Positions 1 to 8,611 of a DNA stretch of 64,000 nt are shown in pieces; the first letter of the stretch is position 1, and the number at the start of each line of letters is the position of its first letter. The stretch lies in the NCBI RefSeq assembly GCF_004795105.1, contig NZ_SSBL01000002.1, positions 372,001-436,000 of the forward strand, read 5' to 3'. The translations under genes and the position numbers were made by a program. This DNA comes from Streptomyces sp. A0642. Its GTDB lineage: Bacteria; Actinomycetota; Actinomycetes; Streptomycetales; Streptomycetaceae. The notes beneath the pieces are model-generated. The model saw only the letters and a list, made by a program, of their open reading frames with translations. It searched no databases and was not told the origin of the DNA.

Positions 1-137
1 ACGACGGCCGGGCCGCCGAACGAGTCGTCCGCAGCGTGTTCCTCCGCGAGGAGAGCCTCCTCCCCGTCACACCCCTTGCCGAGCGAACGCCGGCACCTTC
101 TCCTGCCCAGGCGCTCGAACTGGTCGAGCGGGTCTGA
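1..137 (+). CDS. C-terminal end of a probable TagF-like glycerophosphotransferase (partial)
   Basis: The frame starting at base 3 is open from the window edge to a TGA at 135-137 and encodes about 44 residues. The first residues, DGRAAERVVRSVF, resemble the extreme C-terminus of the next gene (DDGHASQRVVDRML). That similarity, and the tight 23-nt gap to the next start, suggest a tandem CDP-glycerol glycerophosphotransferase-type gene in one operon. The catalytic part lies outside the window, so the identity is an inference from a short tail. Confidence 0.5.
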   Translation, partial: DGRAAERVVRSVFLREESLLPVTPLAERTPAPSPAQALELVERV

Positions 138-160
138 ACCGAAAGGAATCCGGAAACGCC

Positions 161-3100
161 ATGGCCTCTCGGCTCAGCGTCATCGTCCCGATCTACAACG
201 TCGAACACTATCTGGCGGCATGTCTCGACTCCCTGGAGGCACAAACCTTCCAGGACCTCGAAGTCATCATGGTCGACGATGGTTCCCCCGACGACTCGGC
301 CGCCATCGCAGCCTCGTACGCCGCTCGTGACCCGCGCTTCACCCTGGTACGCAAGGAGAACGCCGGTCTCGGCGCGGCCCGCAACACCGGCATAGAGAAC
401 ATCTCGCCGGATTCCGAGTACCTGACGTTCGTCGACAGCGACGACGTCATCCCGCCGGACGCCTACCGTCTGATGCTGAAGAGCCTCGACGAGACGGGTT
501 CCGACTTCGCCACCGGCAACGTGTTCCACCTCAAGGGCGAGCGGTCCTGGCAGGTGCCGCTGCTGAGGATGCTCGCCGGCGAGGCGCGCAAGCGGACCCA
601 CATTTCGAAGGTCCCCAAACTGGTCGCCGACCGCATCGCCTGCAACAAGGTGTTCCGGCGCACGTTCTGGGAGAAGCACGAGTTCGCCTTCCCCGAGGGC
701 ATCCTCCACGAGGACATCCCCGTCGTGCTTCCCGCGCACTACCTCGCCGAGGCCATCGACATCATCGGGGAGCCCGTCTACTACTGGCGGCTCCGCGAGG
801 GCGAGGCCGCGCCCTCGATCACCCAGCGCCGCAAGGAGCCGCAGGCGATCCGGGACCGGGTCACCGCGGTCACGACGGTCAGCGAATTCCTCGCCGGCCG
901 GCCGGGCCCCGAGTTCGCCCGGTACAAGCGCGAGTACGACACCCGCGTGCTCCAGGACGACCTGCGGCTCTTCCTGAACGTGCTGCCCGACGCGGACGCC
1001 GAATTCCACGCGGCGTTCCTGGAAGCCACCAACCGCTTCCTGTCGAGCATCGACCCCCAGATCGTGATGGGCCTCCCGACCCCGCTCCGGGTGCAGTGGC
1101 TGCTGGTGCGCAAGCACGCGATCCCGGAACTGATAGCCCTGCTCGCCGATCAGCGCCGCAAGGAGCCCATCGAGGTCTCCGGCGGTCTTCGCAAGTACGC
1201 CTCCTTCGGGTCTCTGGAGAAGAGCGGCATCAGCCTGCCGAAGACGGCCCTGCGCATCGACCGGGATCTGGACCTGCGGACCTCGCTGCGCTCCGCGCGG
1301 TGGGAGGGCGGCAAGCTCCTGCTCTCCGGTGACGCCTGGATAGACAGGATCGACCTCCCCGGCCGGCGCAGCTCCATGAAGGTGATTCAGCTGCGCAAGG
1401 GCGGTTCGCGCCGCCGTCTGATCATGTCCGCCAAGAACGTCTACCGTCCGGAGCGCACCACCGACTCCGGGCAGAAGCGCTACAACTACGACTGGTCCGG
1501 CTGGGACTTCACGCTCGACCCCACGAAGCTCCGCAAGAACAACCAGTGGGAAGAGGGCACCTGGCACGTCGGGGTGGGCATGTTCACCTCCGGCCTCGTC
1601 CGCAAGGCGGGCATCGCGACCACCAGCGGTTCGGCCGCCAACTACCCGCCGTACCAGTGGCTCGACGACGAATACCGGATGGTCCCGACCATCGAGCGCA
1701 GCGCCTTCAAACTGCGCATCGAGAAGGTGCGGGCGCTGATCACCGGCCGCCGCATGGACGGCGATCACCTGGAGATCACCGGTGTGATCCGGGTCCCCCT
1801 GGCCGCCGACGAGAAGGTGCAGCTGCGGATCAGCACCGACGGGGGCGGGGAGATCATCGAGTACCCCGTCGTCCTGGAACCCCGCTCCGCCGGTCTGACC
1901 CCCTTCACGGCCCGGGTTCCGGTCGCCGACGTGGCCCTGGTGACCAGCGAGGCGGTCGAGAAGCAGGCCCAGCCCCGCAAGCGCAGCTGGAGCACCGTTC
2001 TCGTCGCCACCGGCGCCGACGAGAAGGAGCGCCGCTTCAGCACGGTCCTCAAGGAGGGCCTGCCGGATGTCGAGTTCGCGCTGCCCGAGTCGTTCGGCGC
2101 CCAGGCCGAGCGCAACGAGATCGCGGTGGTCGGCGGCAACAACGGCTACCTGAAGATTTCCGGGCGCACCCGCCGCGCGGTGATCGAGAAGATCGCCCTC
2201 CGCGACGGCCGGATCGTCATCTCCGGACGCAGCCACCCGCAGCTGACCGGCTCCGACTTCCTGGTGAAGTCGGCCAACCGGTTCGACGAGCGCATCGTCT
2301 CCGCGCGCTGGCTGTCCGAGGGCTCCTTCGAGGCCGAGTTCGACCCCTCCGTCATGGGTGGCGCGGGCAACGTCCCGCTGAAGGCCGGGCGCTGGAACTT
2401 CTTCCTGCGCCGCCCCGGCCTGACGGACTCCGACGTCCCGTTCGCCATCGACCGGCTCGCCGCCCCCGACTTCCCGCTGCACACCGTGCTGAACGGGCGG
2501 CGCTACTGGTTCGAGGCGCGCTGGATCGACTACCCCCAGCTCAACTGCCGCAGCGAGCTGAGCGACCTGGAGCGGGGCCCGTACCGTCTGCTCCAGCAGC
2601 GTCGCGAGGTCTACGAGCCCCTGCGGAACGAGCCGCTGCGCGACCAGGTCTTCTACCTGAGCTACAACGGCAAGCAGTACTCCGACAGTCCTCGCGCCAT
2701 GCACGAGGAACTGGTGCGGCGGGGCAGCGACCTCAAGCACCTGTGGGCCGTCCGCGACGGCCAGGTCGTCGTGCCGGAGACGGTCGACGTCGTACGGATG
2801 TGGGGCCGCGAGTGGTTCGAGGCGCTGGCCACGTCCCGTTACATCGTGACCAACGGACACCTCCCGGAGTGGGTCGAGCGGCGCCCCGGGCAGGTGATCG
2901 TGCAGACCTGGCACGGCACCATGCTCAAGAAGATCGGGCATGACATCGACACCCTGCACTTCGACAAGGAGTACCAGAACCGCCTGGCCCTGGAGGCGAA
3001 GAACTGGAGCATGATCGTCTCCTCGAACCGCTTCAGCACTCCGATCCTCAAGCGCGCGTTCTCGTACGACGGGGAGATCCTGGAGGCGGGCTACCCGCGG

Positions 3101-3730
3101 AACGACTACCTCTACTCCCCGGACCGGGACCAGAGGGCCGCGGAGGTCAAGGAGCGGATCGGGCTGCCGGCCGGCAAGAAGGTCGTGCTGTACGCGCCGA
3201 CCTGGCGCGACGACCAGTCGCACAGCGCGGGGCAGTACAAGTTCGACCTGCAGATCGATCTCGAGGACGCCCGTCGGCGCCTCGGGGACGACCACGTGCT
3301 GCTGATCCGGCGCCATTCCAACGTGGTGGACGCGGTGCCCGGCGCGGGCAACGGCTTCGTCTTCGACGTCTCCGAGTACCCGGACATCGCGGACCTGTAC
3401 CTGGCCTCGGACATCATGATCACCGACTACTCGTCCGTGATGTTCGACTACGCGCACCTCAAGCGGCCGATGCTCTTCTTCACGTACGACCTGGAGCACT
3501 ACCGCGACACCCTGCGGGGGTTCTACTTCGACTTCGAGAAGGACTCCCCCGGGCCGCTGGTGCGTACGTCGGAGGAGCTGGTCAGCTCCATCCGTGACAT
3601 CGACGTGCTGTCGACGGAGTACAAGGACCGGTTCGACCGCTTCCACGAGCTGTTCTGCGACCTGGACGACGGTCACGCCTCGCAGCGCGTCGTCGACCGG
3701 ATGCTGGAGCAGGCGGCCGAAGGGCACTGA
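161..3730 (+). CDS. Bifunctional GT2 glycosyltransferase / CDP-glycerol:glycerophosphate glycerophosphotransferase (TagF-like)
   Basis: This 1189-residue fusion probably adds sugar and polyol-phosphate units to a cell-wall teichoic-acid-like polymer at the inner membrane face. Residues 1 to about 330 are a GT-A family 2 glycosyltransferase (SVIVPIYNVE, DDGSPDD, and the metal-binding FVDSDD near residue 93). Residues about 380-800 are beta-rich with no motif I recognise. Residues about 850-1185 are a TagF domain with the characteristic QTWHGTMLKKIGHD, RRHSN and ITDYSSVMFDYA motifs. The ATG lies 23 nt after the previous stop, with AAAGGAA upstream. Related genes near the mre cluster of S. coelicolor have been linked to spore-wall polymer synthesis (from memory). 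The actual polymer and donors cannot be read from sequence. Confidence 0.88.
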   Translation: MASRLSVIVPIYNVEHYLAACLDSLEAQTFQDLEVIMVDDGSPDDSAAIAASYAARDPRFTLVRKENAGLGAARNTGIENISPDSEYLTFVDSDDVIPPDAYRLMLKSLDETGSDFATGNVFHLKGERSWQVPLLRMLAGEARKRTHISKVPKLVADRIACNKVFRRTFWEKHEFAFPEGILHEDIPVVLPAHYLAEAIDIIGEPVYYWRLREGEAAPSITQRRKEPQAIRDRVTAVTTVSEFLAGRPGPEFARYKREYDTRVLQDDLRLFLNVLPDADAEFHAAFLEATNRFLSSIDPQIVMGLPTPLRVQWLLVRKHAIPELIALLADQRRKEPIEVSGGLRKYASFGSLEKSGISLPKTALRIDRDLDLRTSLRSARWEGGKLLLSGDAWIDRIDLPGRRSSMKVIQLRKGGSRRRLIMSAKNVYRPERTTDSGQKRYNYDWSGWDFTLDPTKLRKNNQWEEGTWHVGVGMFTSGLVRKAGIATTSGSAANYPPYQWLDDEYRMVPTIERSAFKLRIEKVRALITGRRMDGDHLEITGVIRVPLAADEKVQLRISTDGGGEIIEYPVVLEPRSAGLTPFTARVPVADVALVTSEAVEKQAQPRKRSWSTVLVATGADEKERRFSTVLKEGLPDVEFALPESFGAQAERNEIAVVGGNNGYLKISGRTRRAVIEKIALRDGRIVISGRSHPQLTGSDFLVKSANRFDERIVSARWLSEGSFEAEFDPSVMGGAGNVPLKAGRWNFFLRRPGLTDSDVPFAIDRLAAPDFPLHTVLNGRRYWFEARWIDYPQLNCRSELSDLERGPYRLLQQRREVYEPLRNEPLRDQVFYLSYNGKQYSDSPRAMHEELVRRGSDLKHLWAVRDGQVVVPETVDVVRMWGREWFEALATSRYIVTNGHLPEWVERRPGQVIVQTWHGTMLKKIGHDIDTLHFDKEYQNRLALEAKNWSMIVSSNRFSTPILKRAFSYDGEILEAGYPRNDYLYSPDRDQRAAEVKERIGLPAGKKVVLYAPTWRDDQSHSAGQYKFDLQIDLEDARRRLGDDHVLLIRRHSNVVDAVPGAGNGFVFDVSEYPDIADLYLASDIMITDYSSVMFDYAHLKRPMLFFTYDLEHYRDTLRGFYFDFEKDSPGPLVRTSEELVSSIRDIDVLSTEYKDRFDRFHELFCDLDDGHASQRVVDRMLEQAAEGH

Positions 3731-3750
3731 CGCCCGGACACCGACAGGAC

Positions 3751-3796
3751 GAAAGGGGGCTGCCCCCGGCCGCGAGGCCGGGGGCAGCCCCCTTTC
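3751..3796. terminator. Bidirectional terminator hairpin
   Basis: A perfect 21-bp inverted repeat (3751-3771 with 3776-3796) closes on a GCGA tetraloop, between the convergent ends of the GT2/TagF gene and the GT4 gene. The arms begin and end with A/T runs (GAAA, TTTC), so it can serve both strands. Confidence 0.85.
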
Positions 3797-3847
3797 GTGC
3801 TTCGTTCCCGCCGGGGATCCGGCGGCCGCTCCGCGTCAGGCGGCGTC

Positions 3848-5887
3848 CTACACGTCGACCGTCTTGAAGGCGAACTGCGAAAGGGCCGTGAAGTAGGGGC
3901 GGATCTCCACCTTCACGGGACCCTCCGGCGCGGCGGCCTGGGAGGAGCCCTTCCACTTCAGCTTTCTGGCGACGCGACGGTTGACCCTGGTCAGCAGGGT
4001 CGGCTCGGGCGGCGTCGAAACGGTGATCACCGGCCGCGGGAAGGTGAACACGCCGATCGGCTCCAGCACGTCGGTGGCCAGCTTGCCGACCGGAATCCGC
4101 GCGGCGCCCTCCTCGGGACGCAGCCACACGTCCCAGATCTTCTCGGGCCCCTCGTGGTCCCCCACCAGCAGGCCGAAGCCGACACGGCCGGAGAACCGGC
4201 CGCCTTCGCCGGCGGTCACCGGGACGGTCAGCACCTGGTCCTTCTGCCTGCGGTTCACGGCCTCCAGGGCCGCGCCCGTGCCGAGGGGAGCGCCCCAGCA
4301 GACCGCCCGCAGCTCGAAGTCGTCGTCGCCCACGGCCAGTTCGTCCACCTCGACATGCGTGTCGCGCACCACGCTGCGGATCCGCAGGCGGTCGCCCTCG
4401 CCCCGGTGCGGCAGCAGGAGCTCCATGGCCGGCCCCCGGTCGTCGCGCGGCAACGGCACATTGAGAACCTCGCGTACGTCGCAGCCGTAGCCGTCCGCGG
4501 TGAGCGGCACCTCGTGGCCCGCGGCCGTGCGGACGGACAGCTCCCACGTCCCCTCGGCCAGCCCCCCGCGCCAGGGCACCAGCGCGCTGCCGTCGGGCTC
4601 GATCGCGAACCGCTCCTCCGCCGGGTTCCGGCCGATGCGGCGGCACGCGATCTCGGCACCGTGGGCCTGCGCGGGCAGGGCGCCGACGTCGATGCGGACC
4701 GAGCCCTGGGGGTCGACCTGCGCGGTGGCGGTCGTGGGCAGGGCGCGGCGGGCGGCCGCGTCGTGCAGGATCGCCTCGAAGCGCTCGCAGCTGGCCGGCT
4801 CGTGGAAACGCACCGCGTTGCGCACGGCCGCCTCACCCATGCGCATGCGCCGCTCGTCGTCCTCGACCAGTTCGAGGATGGCGTCGGCCATGGCGGCGGT
4901 GTCACCGCGCGGGACGATGAGCCCGTCCTCGCCGTGGGTGATGATGTTGCGCGGGCCGTGGTCGGCGTCGGTGCTGACGACGGGCAGACCGGCCGCCATC
5001 GCCTCGACGATCACATTGCCGAACGCCTCCCGCTTGGAGGGCAGCACGAAGATCGAGCCCTTGCTGAACTCCGGCGAGACGGGGGCGGCCGGACCCATCA
5101 GCGTCACGGTGTTGTGCAGGCCGAGAGCCTCGATCTGCTTGCGCAGATTGGCCTTCTCGGTGCCGCCGCCGTAGATCCGCAGCCGCCAGTCGGGGCGCTT
5201 GGCGACGACGGTGGCGAAGGCGTCGACGACCGCCGCGAAGTTCTTGTTCTCCTTGAGGAGACCGGCCGCGATGATGACCTTGCTGGTGCCCGTGGACTGC
5301 ACCGGGGCGGCGGGCACGCAGTTCGGCATGACGGCCAGCCGGTTGCGTACGCCCGGCACCAGCTTGCCGATGCTCTCGACCTCTTCGGGCGTGAGCGCGG
5401 TCAGGGCGTCCAGCGAGTGGTACGCCTTGAACAGCCGGCCCTGGTAGTACTTCGCGTAGATCGAGGGCATCGAGTGCTCCTGCGTGACCCGCAGGTAGTC
5501 GCCCTTGGCGTACGAGAGCATGATCGTGTTGCGCGGGCTGGAGCTCACCACGACGTCGGAGTCCGTGGTCGCGAGGAATTCGAGCAACCGCAGCTCGGCC
5601 AGCCGGCTGACCACCGGCTTCTTCTCCGCCGGGTCGACCGGATAGACCTTGGGGAAGACCTCGATCAGCGGGTCGTCCAGGTCCGAGGTCGGCGAGTGCT
5701 TGCGCAGGTCGGTCAGGGCCCGCACGGAGACACGCGGGTCGAGCGGGAAGTAGGACTCGTCCCGCACCTTGCGGAGAGCGATGATCTCCACCTCGTGCCG
5801 GGCCGCGAGGGCACCCGCCAGGTTCTGCGTGGCACTGACCACTCCGCCCATGTGGCAGAGGTCGCGCACCAGAAAAGAAATCTTCAC
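3848..5887 (-). CDS. GT4-family glycosyltransferase with beta-rich C-terminal extension
   Basis: Residues 1 to about 370 form a GT-B glycosyltransferase of family 4, with an N-terminal GGVVSATQNLAGAL donor loop, a KENKNF segment and the retaining-enzyme signature EAFGNVIVEAMAAGLPVVST. About 300 further residues have no motif I recognise; their W-rich beta pattern (WELSVRT, WDVWLRP) resembles the middle part of the GT2/TagF fusion at 161-3730. I place the start at a GTG (5887) preceded by GAAAG, giving VKISFLVRDL; an ATG at 5914 adds nine residues but has a weak ribosome site, and the frame stays open to 6004. It is convergent with the TagF-like genes, so a role in decorating the same wall polymer is likely (TagE-like), but the acceptor is unknown. 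Confidence 0.82.
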   Translation of the reverse strand: MKISFLVRDLCHMGGVVSATQNLAGALAARHEVEIIALRKVRDESYFPLDPRVSVRALTDLRKHSPTSDLDDPLIEVFPKVYPVDPAEKKPVVSRLAELRLLEFLATTDSDVVVSSSPRNTIMLSYAKGDYLRVTQEHSMPSIYAKYYQGRLFKAYHSLDALTALTPEEVESIGKLVPGVRNRLAVMPNCVPAAPVQSTGTSKVIIAAGLLKENKNFAAVVDAFATVVAKRPDWRLRIYGGGTEKANLRKQIEALGLHNTVTLMGPAAPVSPEFSKGSIFVLPSKREAFGNVIVEAMAAGLPVVSTDADHGPRNIITHGEDGLIVPRGDTAAMADAILELVEDDERRMRMGEAAVRNAVRFHEPASCERFEAILHDAAARRALPTTATAQVDPQGSVRIDVGALPAQAHGAEIACRRIGRNPAEERFAIEPDGSALVPWRGGLAEGTWELSVRTAAGHEVPLTADGYGCDVREVLNVPLPRDDRGPAMELLLPHRGEGDRLRIRSVVRDTHVEVDELAVGDDDFELRAVCWGAPLGTGAALEAVNRRQKDQVLTVPVTAGEGGRFSGRVGFGLLVGDHEGPEKIWDVWLRPEEGAARIPVGKLATDVLEPIGVFTFPRPVITVSTPPEPTLLTRVNRRVARKLKWKGSSQAAAPEGPVKVEIRPYFTALSQFAFKTVDV

Positions 5888-6243
5888 TTGCGTCTTTCGG
5901 CTGGGCCGCGGCATGCGGCAATCCCAGGGCAGCCTCGCGTGATGGTCACACCACGCTCCCCCTACCCCCTCGGCTGTACGAGGGCAGGCCCTGTCCTCGC
6001 ACAAGGAAGACGGACAGGAGAGTCACAGGGTTGTGCGCGAGGTGAAACTTTGTCGAATCTTTGAACCTCAGGGCTGTCCCGCTCTTCCAGGCGGGCCGGC
6101 CCCTAGCGTACCGGGGCGGGTGAAAGCGTACGGAACCCGTACCCGGACCGCACACCCGCGCGACGACTCTCCCCGGCACCGGCAAAGGGCGTGCCCCCGT
6201 ACCGGAAGGCCCGGTACGGGGACACGCCCCCCACACATCCGTC
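5888..6243 (-). other. Intergenic region between obgE and the GT4 gene
   Basis: No gene is supported in these 356 bases. The part nearest obgE holds its terminator. A distinctly AT-rich pocket at about 6035-6070 is the likeliest promoter area for the GT4 gene. An inverted repeat CCTGTCC-N15-GGACAGG sits at 5990-6018, between that pocket and the gene, and could be an operator or just an RNA stem. I could not pick convincing -35 and -10 boxes. Confidence 0.5.
6187..6229 (-). terminator. Terminator after obgE
   Basis: A 19-bp stem (6187-6205 with 6211-6229, one G-U type mismatch) with a 5-nt loop lies 15 nt beyond the obgE stop codon. Confidence 0.75.
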
Positions 6244-7683
6244 CTACGCGAACGGATCGAACTCCTGGTACTCCTTGCTGATGTCGTCGCGCTCTTCCTC
6301 GCGCTCGCGGCGACGCTGCGCGGCCGGACGCGGCTCCTCGAGCCGGTGGTCCTCACCGCGGCGGCCGAGCATCTCCGCACCGGCGGTCACCGTCGGCTCC
6401 CAGTCGAAGACCACGGCGTTGTCCTCGGCGCCGATCGCCACGCCGTCGCCGGCCTTGGCCCCGGCCTTGCGGAGCTCGTCCTCGACCCCCAGCCGGTTCA
6501 GCCGGTCCGCCAGGTAACCGACGGCCTCGTCGTTGTTGAAGTCGGTCTGACGCACCCAGCGCTCGGGCTTCTCGCCGCGCACCCGGTAGATGCCGTCGTC
6601 CTCCAGGACCACGGTGAACCCGGCGTCGTCCACGGCCTTGGGCCGGATGACGATACGGGTCGCCTCCTCCACCGGCTTGGCGGCACGCGCCTCGGCGATG
6701 ACCTTGGCCAGCGCGAAGGAGAGCTCCTTGAGGCCGGTACGGGCGACCGCCGACGCCTCGAAGACCTGATAGCCACGGGCCTCCAGCTCCGGGCGGATCA
6801 TGTCCGCGAGGTCCTGGCCGTCCGGAATGTCGATCTTGTTGAGGACGACGATGCGGGGCCGGTCCTCCAGACCCCCGTACAGCTTGAGCTCCTCCTCGAT
6901 CATGTCGAGGTCGGAGACCGGGTCGCGGTCGGACTCCAACGTCGCGGTGTCCAGGACGTGCACGAGCACCGAGCAGCGCTCGACGTGCCGCAGGAACTCC
7001 AGGCCGAGGCCCTTGCCCTGGCTGGCGCCAGGGATCAGACCCGGTACGTCGGCGATGGTGTAGACGGTGCTGCCCGCGGTGACCACGCCCAGGTTCGGGA
7101 CGAGGGTCGTGAAGGGGTAGTCGGCGATCTTCGGCTTGGCGGCCGACAGGACCGAGATCAGCGAGGACTTGCCCGCGCTCGGGTAACCAACGAGCGCGAC
7201 GTCCGCGACGGTCTTCAGCTCCAGGACGATGTCCCGGGCCTCACCGGGCTCGCCGAGCAGCGCGAAGCCGGGGGCCTTGCGCCGGGCGGAGGCCAGCGCG
7301 CCGTTGCCGAGGCCGCCGCGGCCGCCCTGGCCGGCGACGAACATCGTGCCCTGGCCGACCATGTCGGCCAGCACGTTGCCCTCGCGGTCGAGGACGACGG
7401 TGCCGTCCGGCACGGGCAGGACCAGGTCCTGGCCCTCCTTGCCGGTACGGTTGTCGCCCGCTCCGGGCTGGCCGTTGGTGGCCTTGCGGTGGGGGTGGTG
7501 GTGGTAGTCGAGGAGCGTGGTGACCGCCTGATCGACGATCAGGGTCACGTCGCCGCCACGGCCGCCGTTGCCGCCGTCCGGGCCGCCGAGCGGCTTGAAC
7601 TTCTCACGGTGAACGGAGGCACAGCCGTGGCCTCCGTTACCCGCGGCGACATGCAGTTCGACGCGGTCCACGAAGGTGGTCAT
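6244..7683 (-). CDS. obgE: GTPase Obg/CgtA
   Basis: Essential P-loop GTPase that binds the 50S subunit and links ribosome assembly to growth; in S. coelicolor Obg is also known to affect aerial mycelium formation. The 479 residues show the glycine-rich Obg fold at the N-terminus ([14 protein letters not shown]), the G domain with G1 GYPSAGKSS and G3 [14 protein letters not shown] as G4, and then the actinobacterial OCT domain and an acidic-basic tail. The ATG at 7683 has GGAGG eight bases upstream. It follows rpmA by about 140 nt with a hairpin between, so it probably has some independent expression as well as read-through from rplU-rpmA. Confidence 0.97.
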   Translation of the reverse strand: MTTFVDRVELHVAAGNGGHGCASVHREKFKPLGGPDGGNGGRGGDVTLIVDQAVTTLLDYHHHPHRKATNGQPGAGDNRTGKEGQDLVLPVPDGTVVLDREGNVLADMVGQGTMFVAGQGGRGGLGNGALASARRKAPGFALLGEPGEARDIVLELKTVADVALVGYPSAGKSSLISVLSAAKPKIADYPFTTLVPNLGVVTAGSTVYTIADVPGLIPGASQGKGLGLEFLRHVERCSVLVHVLDTATLESDRDPVSDLDMIEEELKLYGGLEDRPRIVVLNKIDIPDGQDLADMIRPELEARGYQVFEASAVARTGLKELSFALAKVIAEARAAKPVEEATRIVIRPKAVDDAGFTVVLEDDGIYRVRGEKPERWVRQTDFNNDEAVGYLADRLNRLGVEDELRKAGAKAGDGVAIGAEDNAVVFDWEPTVTAGAEMLGRRGEDHRLEEPRPAAQRRREREEERDDISKEYQEFDPFA

Positions 7684-7752
7684 GGATGGAACCTCCAGTT
7701 ACATACGTGCAGAAATGTCTCGCTCGTGCTCCCTCTAGGAGCAACACGCGAA

Positions 7753-7792
7753 AGGCGGACCCACTTCCCGTAACAGGAAGTGAGGTCCGCCT
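7753..7792 (-). terminator. Hairpin between rpmA and obgE
   Basis: A 16-bp stem (7753-7768 with 7776-7792, one bulged base) with a 7-nt loop lies 31 nt after the rpmA stop. It probably attenuates read-through into obgE. Confidence 0.7.
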
Positions 7793-7823
7793 CCACGTCA
7801 TACCGCTCGACGAGCGCCGAAAA

Positions 7824-8081
7824 TCAGCCGGCGATCGGAACGATGTTCACGACCTTGCGGCCACGGTGCGTGCCGAACTCGACCGCACCGGCGGCGAGGG
7901 CGAACAGCGTGTCGTCGCCGCCACGGCCGACGCCCGTGCCCGGGTGGAAGTGGGTGCCGCGCTGGCGGACCAGGATCTCACCGGCGTTGACGGCCTGACC
8001 GCCGAAGCGCTTCACGCCGAGCCGCTGAGCATTGGAATCGCGCCCGTTCCGGGTGGACGATGCGCCCTTCTTGTGTGCCAT
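7824..8081 (-). CDS. rpmA: 50S ribosomal protein L27
   Basis: 85 residues beginning [16 protein letters not shown], the typical L27 N-terminus that reaches the peptidyl-transferase centre. Here it begins directly with the mature sequence, without the cleaved leader seen in Firmicutes. The GRKVVNIV ending is also typical. It lies 14 nt after rplU and is co-transcribed with it. Confidence 0.98.
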   Translation of the reverse strand: MAHKKGASSTRNGRDSNAQRLGVKRFGGQAVNAGEILVRQRGTHFHPGTGVGRGGDDTLFALAAGAVEFGTHRGRKVVNIVPIAG

Positions 8082-8095
8082 GTCTCCTCAGTCCC

Positions 8096-8416
8096 TTACT
8101 TCGCAGCCGCGGGGATACCGGTGACCTTGATCGCCGTGTACTGCTGGCGGTGACCCTGGCGACGGCGGTAGCCGGTCTTGTTCTTGTAGCGAAGGATGTC
8201 GATCTTCGCGCCCTTGTGGTGGTCCACAATCTCGGCCTGGACCTTGATGCCGTCCAGCACCCACGGGTCGCTGGTCACGGCGTCGCCGTCGACAACGAGC
8301 AGGGTAGAGAGCTCTACCGTGTCGCCAACCTTGGCGGTGGGAATCTTGTCAACCTCAACGATGTCGCCGACAGCAACCTTGTGCTGGCGACCACCGCTGC
8401 GCACGATGGCGTACAC
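8096..8416 (-). CDS. rplU: 50S ribosomal protein L21
   Basis: 106 residues with the full L21 pattern: [12 protein letters not shown] at the N-terminus and the basic [14 protein letters not shown] near the C-terminus that contacts 23S rRNA. The start is GTG (8416) with only a weak purine-rich stretch upstream. A structured RNA leader precedes it at 8445-8544. In most actinobacteria rplU follows rne directly; here three metabolic genes lie between them. Confidence 0.98.
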   Translation of the reverse strand: MYAIVRSGGRQHKVAVGDIVEVDKIPTAKVGDTVELSTLLVVDGDAVTSDPWVLDGIKVQAEIVDHHKGAKIDILRYKNKTGYRRRQGHRQQYTAIKVTGIPAAAK

Positions 8417-8444
8417 GCGGATCTCACTCTCACTCGAAGCGGAA

Positions 8445-8544
8445 ACCTCTGAAGCCAGCCGCTCACACGGGTCCGGAGACCCATGACGATCCGGATTGGA
8501 CGAGCGGCCTCTCCCGTACGAGCGGGAGGTGGGTGCTCAGAGGT
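8445..8544 (-). promoter_or_regulatory. Multi-stem RNA leader upstream of rplU (candidate r-protein leader)
   Basis: Read on the minus strand, an 8-bp closing helix (8537-8544 with 8445-8452, ACCTCTGA/TCAGAGGT) encloses a hairpin CTCCCG/CGGGAG (8511-8528) and a second helix GCCGCTC/GAGCGGC (8502-8508 with 8458-8464). That helix in turn encloses a GGGTC-TCCG-GACCC hairpin (8469-8482). The whole fold ends 28 nt before the rplU start. Ribosomal-protein operons are often autoregulated by such leaders; that role here is inferred from position and nested pairing only. Confidence 0.55.
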
Positions 8545-8589
8545 GTGGCGGAACAAACGCCGACGGTCAAGATTACGGGGCCTCGTACA

Positions 8590-8606
8590 GCCCGGTCAAA
8601 CCGGGC
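8590..8606 (-). terminator. Weak terminator after the dehydrogenase gene
   Basis: A 7-bp stem GCCCGGT/ACCGGGC with a 3-nt loop lies just beyond the stop codon at 8612. It is GC-rich and lacks a U run, so termination may be partial. Confidence 0.45.
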
Positions 8607-8611
8607 CCCTT

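Noticed and set aside
3797..6064. 755-residue plus-strand frame opposite the GT4 gene
   Set aside because: Arginine- and histidine-rich antisense shadow of a clear GT4 coding sequence; no domain motif.
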